This document shows positions 42,596 through 50,811 of a DNA stretch of 64,000 nucleotides, piece by piece. Numbering within the stretch: position 1 is the stretch's first letter; each line of letters opens with the position of its first letter. The notes under the pieces were generated by a model. That model was not told the DNA's origin. It saw nothing but the letters and a program-made list of their open reading frames with translations, and made no database searches. The DNA comes from Deinococcus radiopugnans ATCC 19172 (GTDB lineage: Bacteria > Deinococcota > Deinococci > Deinococcales > Deinococcaceae). The stretch spans positions 273,947-337,946 of the forward strand of contig NZ_VDMO01000002.1 in NCBI RefSeq assembly GCF_006335125.1, written 5' to 3'. A program made the translations under genes and the position numbers.

Positions 42596-44683
42596 TCAGA
42601 CCACGCAGCTCAGGCAGTCCTGCAGGTTGGACTTGCGCAGGCGCGTGTAGTACAGGGTTTTGATGCCCAGGCGGTAGGCGTACAGGTAATACGCCTGCAG
42701 GGTGCGGGTGGTGGCGCTGGCCGGCACGAACAGCGTGCAGGAAATGCCCTGATCGACGTGACGCTGCGCGGCAGCCACGGTGTCCAGCACGCGGCGCTGG
42801 TCCATGTCGTAGGCCTCCTCGTAGTACCACTCGGTCTCGGCGTTCAGGCCCGGCATGGGGTAGATGGTGCGCGCCTTGTTGCTGGTGCGCGTCTCCACCC
42901 GCTCGGTGATGGGCATGATGCTGGCCGAGGCGTTCGAGACGTAGCTGATGCTGCCGGTGGGGGCCACCGCCATCACGAACGAGTGCGCCAAGCCGTGCTG
43001 CTGGATGTCAGCGACAAGCTGCTGCCAGTCAGCGCAGGTGGGCAGGGTGTGACCGTCGAACAGGGCGGCCACCTCCGGCGTCTTCGGAGCGAAGTCCCGT
43101 TCCAGGTACTGCGCAAAGTGCTCGCCGGACTGGTAGCGGCTGCCCTCGAAACCCGCAAAGACAAACCCAGTGTCGCGCGCAATTTCCATGCTCGCCCGGC
43201 GGGCGTGGTAGTGCACGGCGGCAAAGAACACGTCCACGAAGTCCAGCGCCTCGGGCGAGCCGTAGATCAGTTCCCGGCCCGCCAGGAAGGAGTGCAGGCC
43301 CATCGCGCCCAGACCAATCGAGCGCATCTCCTCGTTGGCGCGGCGCACGGCGGGCACCTCGGTGATGTGGGTGGACTGCGCGACGTTGTCCAGCATGCGG
43401 ACGGCGGCCTTTACCACGCGGCCAATGTCGCCGCTCCCCATCGTCTGCTCGATCACCAAAGAGGCCAGGTTGCACGACACGTCCAGCCCGATGCGGTCTT
43501 TACTCTCCTGCCCATAGGCGTGGAAATAGCTGGGCATGGTGGGTTGCAGGATCTCCGAACACAGGTTGCTCATCTTGATGCTGCCCACATGGGGAATCGG
43601 GTTGGCGCGGTTGGCATGGCCCTCGAACAGCAGGTAGGGGTAGCCGCTCTCACCCTGCGTCACGGCGATTTCCTCCAGCACCCGGCGGGCCGACACGCGC
43701 TTCTTGCGGATGCGGGGGTTGTCGGCCAGCGCGTCGTATTCCGCCGTCCAGTCGATAGACGTGAACTCGCGCCCGGTTTCCTGCCACAGCGAGTGCGGGT
43801 AGAACTGATAGATGTCCTCGCCCGCGCGCACCTTCTCGATGAACAGGTCAGGGATGGTGGCGCCGACGCTCAGGGTCTTGAGGCGGGCGTCTTCGTCGGT
43901 GGCGATCTTCTTGGCCGAGAGGGTGTCCAGAAAGTCGGCGTGCATCACGCTGAGATAAATGGCCCCCGCGCCGGGGCGCTGCCCGGCCTGATCGGCGTAT
44001 CTGAGCATGTTGTCCAGCATCTTCGCCACGCCCATCACGCCCTTGGTGACGTTCTGGATGCCGCGCAGGCTCTCGCCGCGTGCCCGCAGGTTGCTGACCT
44101 CCACGCCGATGCCGCCGCCGCCCTTGCTCAGCTCGGCGACAAAGGACAGCGTCTTGGTGATGGAGTCCAGGTTGTCGGTGCAGTCCTGCAATAGAAAACA
44201 GGACACCAGGCGGCCTGTGTTCGCCTTGCCCGAATTCATCAGCGTGGGCGTGGCGGGGGTGAAGGTCTGGTTCACCAGATGATGCACCAGTTCCAGCGCC
44301 TCCTCCACGGTCTGCGAGCGGGCCAGGGCGGTGACGCTGTGGCGATCCTCGTAGCGCTCCAGCCAGCGGGTGCGGTCCGGGGTCATGGTGGCGTACTCGT
44401 TGTAGAACTTGTACGCGCCCATAAAAGCCTGGAAGCGGAACTTGACGCTGTAGGCCCGCTCGAACACAGCCTGCACCTCTTCAGGCGTGTAGCGCTCAAA
44501 CAGGCCCGCGTCCCACACGCCCTGCTCGGTCAGGTAACGGATCTTCTCCCTCAGGTTGTGGAAGAAGACCGTGTTCGGGTTGACCTTTTCCTGAAAGTAG
44601 GCTTGCAGGGCCTCGAGGTCATGCTGCGGCTGTACCAGCGTTCCGGCCAGGACTTTGTTGTTCAGTTCGATCCAGCGTTCCAT
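42596..44683 (-). CDS. nrdE: class Ib ribonucleotide reductase large subunit
   Basis: The 695-residue catalytic subunit reduces ribonucleoside diphosphates. It has PTLMNSG...RLVSCFLLQ (first active Cys), IKMSNLCSEI (thiyl radical Cys), APTGSIS and a C-terminal CLSC pair for re-reduction by the thioredoxin-like partner. It lacks the N-terminal ATP cone, as usual for class Ib. No intein interrupts it, although some Deinococcus nrdE genes carry one. It starts one base after the nrdI stop. Confidence 0.96.
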   Translation of the reverse strand: MERWIELNNKVLAGTLVQPQHDLEALQAYFQEKVNPNTVFFHNLREKIRYLTEQGVWDAGLFERYTPEEVQAVFERAYSVKFRFQAFMGAYKFYNEYATMTPDRTRWLERYEDRHSVTALARSQTVEEALELVHHLVNQTFTPATPTLMNSGKANTGRLVSCFLLQDCTDNLDSITKTLSFVAELSKGGGGIGVEVSNLRARGESLRGIQNVTKGVMGVAKMLDNMLRYADQAGQRPGAGAIYLSVMHADFLDTLSAKKIATDEDARLKTLSVGATIPDLFIEKVRAGEDIYQFYPHSLWQETGREFTSIDWTAEYDALADNPRIRKKRVSARRVLEEIAVTQGESGYPYLLFEGHANRANPIPHVGSIKMSNLCSEILQPTMPSYFHAYGQESKDRIGLDVSCNLASLVIEQTMGSGDIGRVVKAAVRMLDNVAQSTHITEVPAVRRANEEMRSIGLGAMGLHSFLAGRELIYGSPEALDFVDVFFAAVHYHARRASMEIARDTGFVFAGFEGSRYQSGEHFAQYLERDFAPKTPEVAALFDGHTLPTCADWQQLVADIQQHGLAHSFVMAVAPTGSISYVSNASASIMPITERVETRTSNKARTIYPMPGLNAETEWYYEEAYDMDQRRVLDTVAAAQRHVDQGISCTLFVPASATTRTLQAYYLYAYRLGIKTLYYTRLRKSNLQDCLSCVV

Positions 44684-44684
44684 G

Positions 44685-45047
44685 TCAGTGCTGCTCCCCT
44701 AACCACGCCAGCACGCGGGCGCGGTCGGCAGCGGTGCCGCCCTTGTTGACTTTGGCGACGACGGGCACGCGGTAGGTCTGGGCGATCACATCCGCCGCCC
44801 GCGCGAAATTCTGGCCCCAGTGGTACGAGCCGCTGCTGACCACGCCGCGCAGCAGGTGGCCGTGGCGCTCCAGAAAGCGGCGGGTGCTGTCCGGCACCTG
44901 CCCCGTGCCGAAGGTGTAGGTCAGCAGCAGGTACTCGGAGGCGGGAAGGTGTGATCGCACGTCCACCACCTCCGCGCCCAGCGTCCCGGCCAGTTCCTGC
45001 GCCAGCCGCCGCACGTTGCCGGTCAGCGAGTCGTAGGCCAGCAGCAT
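44685..45047 (-). CDS. nrdI: flavodoxin-like NrdI protein
   Basis: The 120-residue flavodoxin-fold protein supplies superoxide or peroxide for assembly of the dimanganese-tyrosyl radical in NrdF. It has the FMN phosphate loop AYDSLTGNVRRLAQEL, LLLTYTFGTGQVP and VSSGSYHWGQNFARAAD. Its ATG overlaps the stop of the thioesterase gene by one base (TGATG). Confidence 0.92.
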   Translation of the reverse strand: MLLAYDSLTGNVRRLAQELAGTLGAEVVDVRSHLPASEYLLLTYTFGTGQVPDSTRRFLERHGHLLRGVVSSGSYHWGQNFARAADVIAQTYRVPVVAKVNKGGTAADRARVLAWLGEQH

Positions 45048-45493
45048 CAGGCCCCCAGCCGGGGCACGGGGGTGGGCTGTCCGTCTTCGCCCAGCGCCAC
45101 CAGCACGAAGGTGCCGGTGCAGCCCAGTTCACGGTGATCGCTGGACATCTGCTCGATAAACAGTTCCACCCGCACGGTCATGCTGCTGCGCCCGGTTTTG
45201 ACCACGCGGGCGACGAGTTCCACCAGCGTGCCCTGCGGAATGGGACGGGAGAATTCCATGGCGTCCAGATGGCGCGTGACCACCTTGCGGCGGCAGTAGC
45301 GGGTGGCCGCGATAAACGCCGCGCTGTCCATGAACGACAGGGCCTCGCCGCCGAACAGCGTGCCGTGGTGGTTGGTGGTGCCGGGAAACACCACGTGCGT
45401 CACGCGGGTTTCCGGGGCGTAGGGCCGGGGCGGAGGCGACACGTGCGCGTCGCCGGAGGGCGGATTCAGGTAATCCAGCGCGGGAGAGTCCAT
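45047..45493 (-). CDS. hotdog-fold acyl-CoA thioesterase (YciA/BFIT-like)
   Basis: The 148-residue protein is a hotdog thioesterase with VVFPGTTNHHGTLFGGEALSF (interrupted) and MDSAAFIAATRY, which hold the catalytic Asp and dimer interface, and QGTLVELVARVVKTGRSSM. It hydrolyses acyl-CoAs. It is the first gene of the nrd operon, directly overlapping nrdI, which is an unexpected partner. GAGGTCA lies before the ATG. A long structured leader with a terminator-like hairpin precedes it. Confidence 0.85.
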   Translation of the reverse strand: MDSPALDYLNPPSGDAHVSPPPRPYAPETRVTHVVFPGTTNHHGTLFGGEALSFMDSAAFIAATRYCRRKVVTRHLDAMEFSRPIPQGTLVELVARVVKTGRSSMTVRVELFIEQMSSDHRELGCTGTFVLVALGEDGQPTPVPRLGA

Positions 45494-46020
45494 AGCGTGA
45501 CCTCGGGGGAAAACAACAGAGCGGAGACGCCAGTGCCGTTGGGGACACTGGTGGAAGCCGGGTGGATAAAAAAAGACGTCCCCGCGCGGCCCACCAGGGG
45601 CGGCAAAGACGTTAGAAAACAGCTAGTTCGGCACGGTGGTCACCCTTGGCCCCTACGCGGGGGCAGGCACAAGAAGGCGTGGGCTCCGCGAGGCGAGCGT
45701 TCGGACTGAAGACCGTAGCGCGACTGTGCCGGACTGACCCTGTGGCCCTGTGGGGGCGAACAGGTATGACCGGACTTCCCTCGGTTCCTGCGGAGACTGC
45801 CCACGGGGCAGCGCCGCTACTGTACTGCATCTGGTACGGGGAGGGCCGCAGGCGTCCATATCTGGAGACGGGAAGGAAATTCGCCTCGCTGCGGGGCTGT
45901 TCAGGCCAAGGCCGCGCGGTGACGAGCCGGGCACATCGTGCTGCCATGCCCGCGCTTACGCAGAAGTGGACCGCATCCGGCAGAGCGTCGACTGTCTAAA
46001 GCATTGCTCAGCGGCGCAGC
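45494..46020 (-). ncRNA. candidate structured leader RNA of the nrd operon
   Basis: The gap of more than 500 bp before the thioesterase-nrd operon has strong RNA-like structure. A perfect 9-bp long-range pairing joins 45688-45696 with 45881-45889. Inside it lies a hairpin of GCGG/CTGCCC arms (45790-45802 with 45806-45817), and smaller stems include CCTGT/ACAGG. At the gene-proximal end a hairpin plus seven T (45568-45610) resembles a terminator 75 nt before the start codon. This layout fits a transcriptional riboswitch or attenuator. The strand is inferred from the terminator. I could not match it to a known class; a cobalamin or other nrd-linked sensor should be tested. Confidence 0.4.
45568..45615 (-). 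terminator. putative attenuator terminator upstream of the nrd operon
   Basis: On the minus strand an imperfect GC-rich hairpin (about 45575-45615, closed by ACGTC and GACGT) runs into seven T (45574-45568). It lies 75 nt before the thioesterase ATG, the position of a riboswitch-controlled terminator. Confidence 0.5.
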
Positions 46021-46043
46021 AGGGTAGTGTCAACGCCCATCCC

Positions 46044-46049
46044 TAGAAT
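46044..46049 (+). promoter_or_regulatory. possible -10 box of the SLC13 permease gene
   Basis: TAGAAT lies 77 bp before the likely TTG start. An ATG at 46061 opens a 22-codon frame that ends by overlapping that TTG. Confidence 0.4.
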
Positions 46050-46125
46050 GCGCGCAGCCCATGCCCACGCCTTGCCACTGCCGAAGTTTCACGTCCTTCC
46101 CGGTTGCCACCCGCCGGGTGCGCCC

Positions 46126-47904
46126 TTGACCCTCCCGCAACTGCTGGTGTTCGCCACCCTGATCGGCGCGCTGGTGCTGTTCGTGTGGGGCCGGTGGCGT
46201 TACGACGTGGTGGGCATGCTGGCACTGCTGGCCCTGACGCTGACCGGGGTGGTCAAGGGCAACGACGCCTTCAAGGGCTTTTCCGAACCGGCCGTGATCA
46301 CGGTGGCCGCCGTGCTGGTGATCAGCCAGGCGCTGCAGAAGAGTGGGCTGGTGAATGTGCTGGTGCGCAGCCTGGGCCGGGTGGGCAACGGCATGACCAC
46401 GCAGATTCTGGTGATGTGCGTGGTGGTGGCCGTGCTCAGCTCGTTCATGAACAACGTGGGGGCGCTGGCAATCATGCTGCCGGTGGCGATCACGCTGGCC
46501 AACCGTGCGGGCCGTTCGGCCAGTTCGCTGCTGATGCCGCTGGCCTTCGCCTCGCTGCTGGGCGGCATGACCACCCTGATCGGCACGCCGCCCAACCTGA
46601 TCATCTCCAACCTGCGCCGCGACCTGCTGGGCGAGGCGTATGGCATGTTCAGCTTCACGGCGGTGGGCGGGGCGGTGGCGGTGGCCGGGGTGGCGTACCT
46701 GGCCCTGTTCGGCTGGCGGCTGCTGCCCCAGCGGGTGTCCGGCGAGAACCGCGCCGACCTGTACCGCATGGCCGACTACATGACCGAGGTGCGGCTGCCC
46801 AGGGAAAGCACCCTGGCCGGGCAGCGTGTGATGGACCTGGGCAAAGTGGAGGGCGTGCAGGTGGTGTCGCTGGTGCGCGGCGAATCGCAGCGCCCCTTTC
46901 CCACGCCGTTTACGGTGCTTCAGGCGGACGACGTGCTGATCGTCGAGGCCAACGCCGCCCGGCTGACCGAACTGGTGGAGGACGGGCAACTCACGCTGGT
47001 GGGCAACGAGAAGATCACCCCCGAACAACTGGCCTCCGACGACGTGCGGCTGGCCGAGGTGGTGGTCACGGCGCTGTCGCCCATCGTGGGCCAGAGTGCC
47101 GTCAGCCTGAACCTGCGCCAGCGCTTCAACATCAACCTGATCGCGGTGTCACGCCAGGGCCAGCGCCTGCGCGAGCGGCTGGTCAACGCCCGCTTCCGGG
47201 CCGGGGACGTGCTGCTGATGCACGGGCCGCGCACCTCCATCGACGAGGCGCTGAACACGCTGGGCTGCCTGCCGCTGCGCGAACGCCCGCTGGACATGGT
47301 GCCGGCCGGGCAGACCCGCAAGATGCTGCTGACCGGCGGGCTGTTTCTGGTGGCCATCCTGGCCGCCACCCTCAACCTGCTGCCGGTCGCCGTGGCCTTT
47401 ACCGCCGCCGCCACCGCCATGCTGCTGCTGCGGCTGATCAACCTGCGTGACGTGTACGAGAGCATCGAGTGGCCGATTCTGGTGCTGCTGGCGACGCTGA
47501 TTCCGGTGGGCGCGGCGCTGTCGAGCACCGGGGGCGCAAAACTGATCGCCGAGGGCGTGCTGGGCGTGACCGCCAGCTGGCCGCCCATGGCCGTACTGAT
47601 CATCGTGATGGTGCTGACCATGACCCTGTCTGATGTGATCAACAACGCCGCCGCCGCGCTGATCACCGCGCCCATCGCCGTCACCATCGCCCAGGGCCTG
47701 GGGGCCAACCCCGACGCCTTCCTGATGGGCGTCACGCTGGCCGCCAGCAGCGCCTTCCTCACGCCCATCGGGCACCAGAGCAACACGCTGGTGATGGGGC
47801 CAGGCGGCTACCGGTTCAGCGACTACTGGAAGGTGGGCCTGCCGCTGGAGATCATCGTGGTGGCGGTGGGCGCGCCGGTGATTGCGCTGGTGTGGGGGCT
47901 GTAA
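46126..47904 (+). CDS. SLC13-family permease with RCK (TrkA-C) domains
   Basis: The protein of about 592 residues has about 11 hydrophobic helices of the SLC13/DASS anion transporter type interrupted by two central TrkA-C domains (about 205-400), as in SLC13-like sulfate or anion permeases. Markers are GNDAFKGFSEPAVITVAAVL, NNVGALAIMLPVAI and TLIGTPPNLI in the first half, and DVINNAAAALITAPIAV and PIGHQSNTLVMGPGGY in the second. Substrate might be sulfate or a carboxylate. TTG 46126 is proposed because the membrane protein begins MTLPQLLVF there; longer starts at 46048 or 46027 add a non-conserved hydrophilic stretch. Confidence 0.85.
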   Translation: MTLPQLLVFATLIGALVLFVWGRWRYDVVGMLALLALTLTGVVKGNDAFKGFSEPAVITVAAVLVISQALQKSGLVNVLVRSLGRVGNGMTTQILVMCVVVAVLSSFMNNVGALAIMLPVAITLANRAGRSASSLLMPLAFASLLGGMTTLIGTPPNLIISNLRRDLLGEAYGMFSFTAVGGAVAVAGVAYLALFGWRLLPQRVSGENRADLYRMADYMTEVRLPRESTLAGQRVMDLGKVEGVQVVSLVRGESQRPFPTPFTVLQADDVLIVEANAARLTELVEDGQLTLVGNEKITPEQLASDDVRLAEVVVTALSPIVGQSAVSLNLRQRFNINLIAVSRQGQRLRERLVNARFRAGDVLLMHGPRTSIDEALNTLGCLPLRERPLDMVPAGQTRKMLLTGGLFLVAILAATLNLLPVAVAFTAAATAMLLLRLINLRDVYESIEWPILVLLATLIPVGAALSSTGGAKLIAEGVLGVTASWPPMAVLIIVMVLTMTLSDVINNAAAALITAPIAVTIAQGLGANPDAFLMGVTLAASSAFLTPIGHQSNTLVMGPGGYRFSDYWKVGLPLEIIVVAVGAPVIALVWGL

Positions 47905-48036
47905 GCGGCGCGTGGTGGCTCTGGCAAGACGGCAGATTCACAAAGGACGGACAATGGTGCACTGACCTTCCCAGCGCTAAGCTGGGGGTGAACTGCGCCG
48001 GAATCGCCCCATTTTCCGGCCAATTGGAGGGACCAG

Positions 48037-48579
48037 ATGACATCCAAACAGAGCGTGCCCAGCACGCAGGCCGTCGACATGGTTCAGAGGCTGATCGATG
48101 ACGTCGCGGCACAGCCTGTACTGGCCCTGGGCCAGGCGTTTTCCCTGACCCGTGAGCGCCTGGCCGCCCGCACCACACCGCCTGAAGTGGGCGGAGCGCT
48201 GGAGGACCTGGGCCTGACGCTGACCGAAAGCACTGACAATCTGGAAGCGCCGCTGTACGGCAACGTTTTCCTGGCGATGGCCGGGGCGCTCCAGGGCGCA
48301 GACCGCGTGGACCGCGAGAACTTCGGCGAGGCCCTGACGGCCGGACTGGACTCGGTGCAGACCGTGGGCGACACCAGCCCGGCCCGTCAGCAGTTGACCG
48401 ACACCCTGATCGCAGCCCGCAACGCCTACCGGGACGCGGCACAGGCCGGGCAACCCTTCAGCGCGTGCCTGGACCGGATGGTGGCCGCCTGCCCGGCGGG
48501 CCGCGAGTCAGCCGGCCCGCCGCTGCCTGCCCTCACGCTGCAAACGATGGCGCGTTCCATTCAGGCCGCACTGAGCTAG
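48037..48579 (+). CDS. hypothetical helical protein (180 aa), weakly DhaL-like
   Basis: The 180-residue protein is almost all helix. Its middle (GEALTAGLDSVQTVGDTSPA) and following segments weakly recall the DhaL (dihydroxyacetone kinase L) helical domain, but the Asp residues that bind ADP are not evident, so no function is claimed. GGAGGG lies before the ATG, supporting the start. It precedes transaldolase by 28 bp on the same strand, so they are probably co-transcribed. Confidence 0.6.
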   Translation: MTSKQSVPSTQAVDMVQRLIDDVAAQPVLALGQAFSLTRERLAARTTPPEVGGALEDLGLTLTESTDNLEAPLYGNVFLAMAGALQGADRVDRENFGEALTAGLDSVQTVGDTSPARQQLTDTLIAARNAYRDAAQAGQPFSACLDRMVAACPAGRESAGPPLPALTLQTMARSIQAALS

Positions 48580-48607
48580 GTACACTCATGACAGACGGAG
48601 GTCAACC

Positions 48608-49573
48608 ATGAACCCCACCCAGACTGCAACTAAAACCGACAAGCTCGAACAGCTCAAGGCCGTCACCGTCGTCGTGGCGGACACCGGCGATATCGAGGCC
48701 ATCAAGAAGTACCAGCCGCAGGACTGCACCACCAACCCGTCGCTGATCCTCAAGGCCTCGCAACTGGAGGGCTACAGCGACCTGATGACCGAGGCCCGTG
48801 ACCGCCTGAAGGCAGGCGAGAGCGTGGATGACGTCATCGACAGATTGACCGTCCGCGTCGGCACCGAGCTGACCAAGATCGTCCCCGGCAACGTTTCGAC
48901 GGAAGTGGACGCCCGGCTGTCCTTCGACAAGGACGCGCTGCTGGCCCGCGCCCGCCACCTGATCGCCCTGTACGAGGAAAACGGGGTGGGCAAGGACCGC
49001 ATCCTGATCAAGCTGGCCTCCACCTGGGAAGGCGTCGAGGCCGCGCGCATCCTGCAAAAGGAGGGCATCCGCTGCAACATGACCCTGCTGTTCAATCTGG
49101 AGCAGGCGGTGGCCAGCGCCCAGGCTGGGGCCTACCTGATCTCGCCCTTCGTGGGCCGCATCACCGACTGGTACAAGAAATCCACCGGCACCAAGGATTA
49201 CCCCGTCGATGAAGATCCTGGCATCCAGTCGGTGCGCGAGATCTACCATCACTTCAAGTCCCACGGCTACGAGACCATCATCATGGGCGCGTCCTTCCGC
49301 AGCGCCGCGCAGGTAGAAGCGCTGGCCGGCTGTGATCGCCTGACCATCAGCCCGCAACTGCTGGGTGAACTGGCCGAGGACCACGGGCCGCTGGAAGTGA
49401 AGCTGAACGAGCCGATGGGCCACGAAAAAGAAGAGCTGATCACCGAGGCCCAGTTCCGCTACAGCCTCGCCAGCAACGCGATGGCCGGCGAGAAGCTGTA
49501 CGAGGGCATCCGGGGCTTCGCCGCCGACACCGAGAAGCTGGGCAAGCTGCTGGCCGAGGTGGGACACAGCTGA
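48608..49573 (+). CDS. tal: transaldolase
   Basis: The 321-residue enzyme transfers a dihydroxyacetone unit in the pentose phosphate pathway through a Schiff base. Features are ADTGDIEAIKKYQPQDCTTN at the start, the active Lys135 in ILIKLASTWEG, NMTLLFNLEQAVA, SPFVGRITDWYKK and ASFRSAAQVEALAGCD. It is of the long TalB type. GGAGG stands before the ATG and a strong terminator follows. It complements the transketolase at 25.6 kb. Confidence 0.96.
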   Translation: MNPTQTATKTDKLEQLKAVTVVVADTGDIEAIKKYQPQDCTTNPSLILKASQLEGYSDLMTEARDRLKAGESVDDVIDRLTVRVGTELTKIVPGNVSTEVDARLSFDKDALLARARHLIALYEENGVGKDRILIKLASTWEGVEAARILQKEGIRCNMTLLFNLEQAVASAQAGAYLISPFVGRITDWYKKSTGTKDYPVDEDPGIQSVREIYHHFKSHGYETIIMGASFRSAAQVEALAGCDRLTISPQLLGELAEDHGPLEVKLNEPMGHEKEELITEAQFRYSLASNAMAGEKLYEGIRGFAADTEKLGKLLAEVGHS

Positions 49574-49594
49574 CTTCAGCGGGCTGAACGTCGC

Positions 49595-49640
49595 AGCGCC
49601 TCATCGCGCCGGTCAACAGGCGATGAGGCGCTTGTTATTT
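49595..49640 (+). terminator. terminator after tal
   Basis: A perfect 13-bp stem (49595-49607 with 49620-49632) with a 12-nt loop is followed by TGTTATTTT. Confidence 0.8.
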
Positions 49641-49647
49641 TCTGCGC

Positions 49648-50229
49648 CTAGCTGTGGCGGGGCTTGATCACCAGCCGCCGGGACGCGCCCTCGCCCACGG
49701 ATTCGCTCATCACGTCCGGGTGTTCCTTGAGGGCAATGTGGATCACGCGGCGTTCGGCGGCCGGCATGGGCTGCAGTTCGTGGGCCTCACCGCTCTTGGC
49801 GACGCCGATGGCGAGGCGCTCGGCCAGCTTGGTCAGGGTGTCGGCCTGCCGCTTGCGAAAGCCGCCGATGTCGACCCGCACGCGGGTATCGCCCCGGCCC
49901 TCCAGCTTGGACAGGACCGTGTAGGCCAGAACCTCGATGGCCCCCAGCGTGCGCCCGTCGCGCCCGGCCAGGCGGGCCGCGTTCTCGCCGCTGATCTCGG
50001 CCTCGATGGCGTCCTCGGTTTCGCGGACGGTGACGTTCAGCTCGGGATCGATGCGCGCCACCAGGCCGCGCAGAAAGCGGTCCAGCACGGCCCGGGGGTC
50101 CGTGGCGGCGGCCTCCGGCGGGGCGGCAGAGCCGGAAGCGTCGGGGGCGGGCGGCGGCGTGACGCTCTCGTCCGCCTCGCTGATGCCCAGCTCCGCGAGG
50201 TAATCGTCGAGATTCGTGCGGTTGTCCAT
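49648..50229 (-). CDS. khpB: Jag/KhpB-type KH-R3H RNA-binding protein
   Basis: The 193-residue protein has an acidic, Pro/Ala-rich N-terminus, a KH domain (about 50-115; [20 protein letters not shown]) and a C-terminal R3H domain ([34 protein letters not shown]). Such proteins pair with KhpA, whose gene is at 30.8 kb, to bind RNA. The usual neighbours yidC and rnpA are absent here. TAGACT lies 7 nt before the ATG: leaderless. Confidence 0.9.
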   Translation of the reverse strand: MDNRTNLDDYLAELGISEADESVTPPPAPDASGSAAPPEAAATDPRAVLDRFLRGLVARIDPELNVTVRETEDAIEAEISGENAARLAGRDGRTLGAIEVLAYTVLSKLEGRGDTRVRVDIGGFRKRQADTLTKLAERLAIGVAKSGEAHELQPMPAAERRVIHIALKEHPDVMSESVGEGASRRLVIKPRHS

Positions 50230-50236
50230 GCCGGGC

Positions 50237-50242
50237 AGTCTA
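50237..50242 (-). promoter_or_regulatory. -10 box of a leaderless promoter (khpB)
   Basis: TAGACT on the minus strand lies 7 nt before the khpB ATG at 50229. Confidence 0.5.
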
Positions 50243-50284
50243 CCGCGCGGCTCTCACCGGTTTCCCACACCCGCGGCCAGAGCC

Positions 50285-50773
50285 TCAGCCCCGGTGCCTC
50301 GTGCCGGCCTCCTGCGCCGCGAAACTCCGTGCGCTGCGTTCCAGCATGGCGTACACGTTCTCGAAGCCGTCCGGTCCACCGTGGTAGGGATCGGGGACGT
50401 CCTCACCCTGCCCCCGCGTGTCCCAGTCGCGCATCAGGTGCAACCCGGCCCGCGCGTCCGCCGGAGCCAGTCGGCGGGCATCCTGCAGGTTCTGGGCGTC
50501 CATCGCCACGATCACGTCGAAGTCCACAAAGTCCTGCGCGGTCAACTGGCGGGCGCGTCCAGTCAGGGCCAGCCCGTGGGCGCGGGCCACCGCCACGCTG
50601 CGGGGATCGGCGGGGCGGCCCACATGCCAGTCGCCCGTTCCGGCGCTGTCCACCGTGGCCGACACCCCGGCGGCCCCCAGTTCCCGGCGCAGCAGCGCCT
50701 CGGCCAGCGGGCTGCGGCAGATGTTGCCCAGGCACAGCGCCAGCACGCGCAGGGGGGAAGCGGAAGGGGTCAT
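50285..50773 (-). CDS. low-molecular-weight protein-tyrosine phosphatase
   Basis: The 162-residue enzyme has the LMW-PTP loop LCLGNICRSP near the start (Cys nucleophile and Arg) and the acid Asp in DVPDPYHGG near the end. Length is normal for the family. It may dephosphorylate protein tyrosine or control envelope polysaccharide kinases. CACAAT lies 7 nt before the ATG. It is 39 bp after the DUF418 gene on the same strand and may be co-transcribed with it. Confidence 0.9.
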   Translation of the reverse strand: MTPSASPLRVLALCLGNICRSPLAEALLRRELGAAGVSATVDSAGTGDWHVGRPADPRSVAVARAHGLALTGRARQLTAQDFVDFDVIVAMDAQNLQDARRLAPADARAGLHLMRDWDTRGQGEDVPDPYHGGPDGFENVYAMLERSARSFAAQEAGTRHRG

Positions 50774-50811
50774 GCACGCGATTGTGCCACGGGGCGGGAA
50801 CGGGTCACCGC

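Noticed and set aside
45770..45782. GAGGGAAGTCC on the minus strand, resembling the conserved GAGGAAAGTCC of RNase P RNA.
   Set aside because: None of the other conserved RNase P segments, such as the ACAGAA-to-GGCTTA end, was found within 400 nt.
45640..45960. Cobalamin riboswitch on either strand.
   Set aside because: Individual pieces (GGGAAGG, ACTGTA, AGCCGGG) occur but the ordered core and the GGTG...TCC loop are missing, so I left it as an unclassified leader.
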